This document shows, piece by piece, positions 62,718 to 64,000 of a DNA stretch of 64,000 nt (position 1 is the first letter of the stretch; every line of letters starts with the position of its first letter). The translations under genes and the position numbers were made by a program. The notes beneath the pieces were generated by a model. It did no database searches. It saw nothing but the letters and a program-made list of their open reading frames with translations, and was not told the DNA's origin. The DNA comes from Bifidobacterium sp. B4142. GTDB taxonomy: Bacteria > Actinomycetota > Actinomycetes > Actinomycetales > Bifidobacteriaceae. The stretch is taken from NCBI RefSeq assembly GCF_026537325.1, contig NZ_JAFNMJ010000005.1, positions 1 through 64,000 on the forward strand, given 5' to 3'.

Positions 62718-64000
62718 TCAGTCCGTCTTGTTCATGAGGGCCTCCCGTAGGAAGTCCCGCTGCACAATAAGCAGGTTTTCGGCCACAGTCTCGTCGTTGG
62801 TCATGTGGGTGATGCCGGTCAGCGGCAGGACCGTATGAGGGCGACCGGCCGCCATGAGAGCGCTGGAGAGCCTCAGGGTGTTGGCCACGGAGACGTTGTC
62901 ATCCGCGAACCCGTGTATCAGCATCAGCGGGCGGCGCAGCGAAGGCGCATCGTCGATAATGCCGTTGCGGCGGTAAACGGCCGGGTCCATCCCCAGATAG
63001 CGCTCGGTGTAATGGGTGTCGTAAAGAGTCCAGTCCGTGGGCGGGGCACCTGCACAGGCTGCATGGATCCGGTCGGGAGCCCGCAGAACCGATAGGGCCG
63101 ACAGGAAGCCGCCATAGGACCAGCCGATCATAGCCACATGCCCCAGGTCGGCCTCGGGAGCGAAATCAGGCAGAGCCTCCAAAGCCTCAAGCTGGTCATC
63201 CAAAGTCACCTGGGCCATATCCTCGAAGATGGCCCGATCCCAGGCAGGCCCACGACCCGGCGTACCCCGGCCATCGACGGTCAGGACCAGGAAGCCCTGA
63301 TCCGCCCACCACTGGGACTCCCAGTAGTAGGACTGGTTGAAGACCACCTGCTGGGCGCCCGGACCGCCGTAAGGCTTGAGCAGGACGGGCAGGCTGTCGG
63401 CGCTGGCGTAGGGGCTGGATTCAGACGGCCTGACGATGGCTGCGAACAGCTCGCGCTGGCCCATGCGTACGAAGTCCACGTTGGGGATGAATCCGGGATC
63501 ACTGCTGACATCGGCCAGGACGGCGCACATGGCCCCCTGGCTATTGATATGGCCGGCATCCATGGCCCGGCGGTCAGGACGATCATGGTGCTCCTGCCGA
63601 CCGCCAACCCGGCCTGAGGCGGTGGATCCACCAGCGGATCTTACGCTGCCGTCAGAGCGGGCTTTGCTCACCAGGCCCAGCCCTTCGGCCCCCAGGCGGT
63701 CCAGATCTCCATCAGCACCCAGATAGCAGTGGCGCACCTGCCCATGCGCCGAGGCCATAGTCCGGCCGCTGACCACGATGCCATGACCGGCCCGAGAGGC
63801 GGACCATACTCCGGGCAGCCGGTTGAGCACATGGATCGAACCGTCATAGCTCAGGCGCATCAAGTCGAAGCTGCGGGGATCAGTGGAAACCACCGCCAAC
63901 ACATCGCGATCCTCCACAGACAGCACCCGCCGAATCTGGCAGCCAGCCGGGGAGAATACCCTTCCATCCAAGCGCAGCCTCGTGGTGTCGGCTTCTACGT
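62718..64000 (-). CDS. S9-family prolyl oligopeptidase, C-terminal part (runs off the window)
   Basis: The frame is open to the right edge, so this is the last ~427 residues of a longer peptidase; the N-terminal propeller lies beyond base 64000. The catalytic domain shows the nucleophile in GWSYGGFLSAL, aspartate in GFADDNVSVAN and histidine in TGITHMTND. VDGRGTPGRGPAWDRAIFED is typical of the acylaminoacyl/dipeptidyl-peptidase branch. A low-complexity charged insert (ASGRVGGRQEHHDRPDRR) lies between propeller and catalytic domain. It should cut short peptides in the cytoplasm. The ClC gene follows 57 bp downstream on the same strand. Confidence 0.9.
   Translation of the reverse strand, partial: VEADTTRLRLDGRVFSPAGCQIRRVLSVEDRDVLAVVSTDPRSFDLMRLSYDGSIHVLNRLPGVWSASRAGHGIVVSGRTMASAHGQVRHCYLGADGDLDRLGAEGLGLVSKARSDGSVRSAGGSTASGRVGGRQEHHDRPDRRAMDAGHINSQGAMCAVLADVSSDPGFIPNVDFVRMGQRELFAAIVRPSESSPYASADSLPVLLKPYGGPGAQQVVFNQSYYWESQWWADQGFLVLTVDGRGTPGRGPAWDRAIFEDMAQVTLDDQLEALEALPDFAPEADLGHVAMIGWSYGGFLSALSVLRAPDRIHAACAGAPPTDWTLYDTHYTERYLGMDPAVYRRNGIIDDAPSLRRPLMLIHGFADDNVSVANTLRLSSALMAAGRPHTVLPLTGITHMTNDETVAENLLIVQRDFLREALMNKTD

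Noticed and set aside
1-64000. CRISPR array or transposase gene
   Set aside because: No regularly spaced direct repeats and no recognisable transposase or integrase were found anywhere in the window.

Overview
The window is a GC-rich, tightly packed chromosomal segment that looks like a Bifidobacterium, probably from the insect-gut (B. asteroides-like) branch. The evidence is the gene content: ROK-regulated sugar ABC cassettes, a GH13 and a GH36 glycosidase, nagB/nagA, a fused trehalose-phosphate synthase/phosphatase and a YhgE/Pip pair, with GTG starts and many ATGA/GTGA gene overlaps. The genus is inferred from gene families and style. The species is a guess.

Layout. Bases 1-130 resemble, on the minus strand, the antitermination leader of an rRNA operon lying to the left. 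A sirtuin (523-1278) faces a threonine dehydratase, followed by a trehalose synthase/phosphatase fusion. A carbohydrate locus fills 5634-14538: an alpha-glucosidase, two permeases, a binding lipoprotein, a divergent ROK repressor and an alpha-galactosidase. A shared 16-bp inverted repeat sits in the repressor/lipoprotein gap and upstream of the galactosidase. Housekeeping and transport genes follow (a panE-like reductase, a TauE/SafE carrier, tadA, a Ca-type P-ATPase, a Na+/H+ antiporter, an esterase, a DUF2188 protein).

Bases 24936-29374 are a decayed mobile island that ends at the 3' side of a tRNA-Gly(CCC). It holds a DUF3631-like C-terminal fragment, small phage genes with apparent frameshifts, one intact HTH-like gene, a pseudogene with a frameshift and a stop, an internally deleted HK97-type capsid gene, a 48-residue membrane protein and an AT-rich gene of unknown function. 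No integrase, terminase or portal gene is visible.

From 29568 to 35530 a ROK regulator diverges from an operon encoding a ManI/YihS-like aldose isomerase, a ROK sugar kinase, NagB and NagA, which would feed mannose/GlcNAc-type sugars to fructose 6-phosphate. A leftward block follows: D-Ala-D-Ala ligase, HtpX, a LuxR-type two-component system and a BceB/FtsX-like ABC exporter, the last four resembling an envelope-stress or peptide-resistance module. Then come a ferredoxin-NADP reductase, a P1B ATPase, HtrA, tgt, tRNA-Leu(CAG) and a DAACS symporter.

A copper locus (51797-55046) has a CsoR repressor divergent from a cupredoxin-CopA-YHS fusion, with a CsoR-type operator between them. The right end carries an alpha/beta hydrolase, two overlapping YhgE/Pip proteins, a ClC channel and a truncated S9 peptidase running off the edge.
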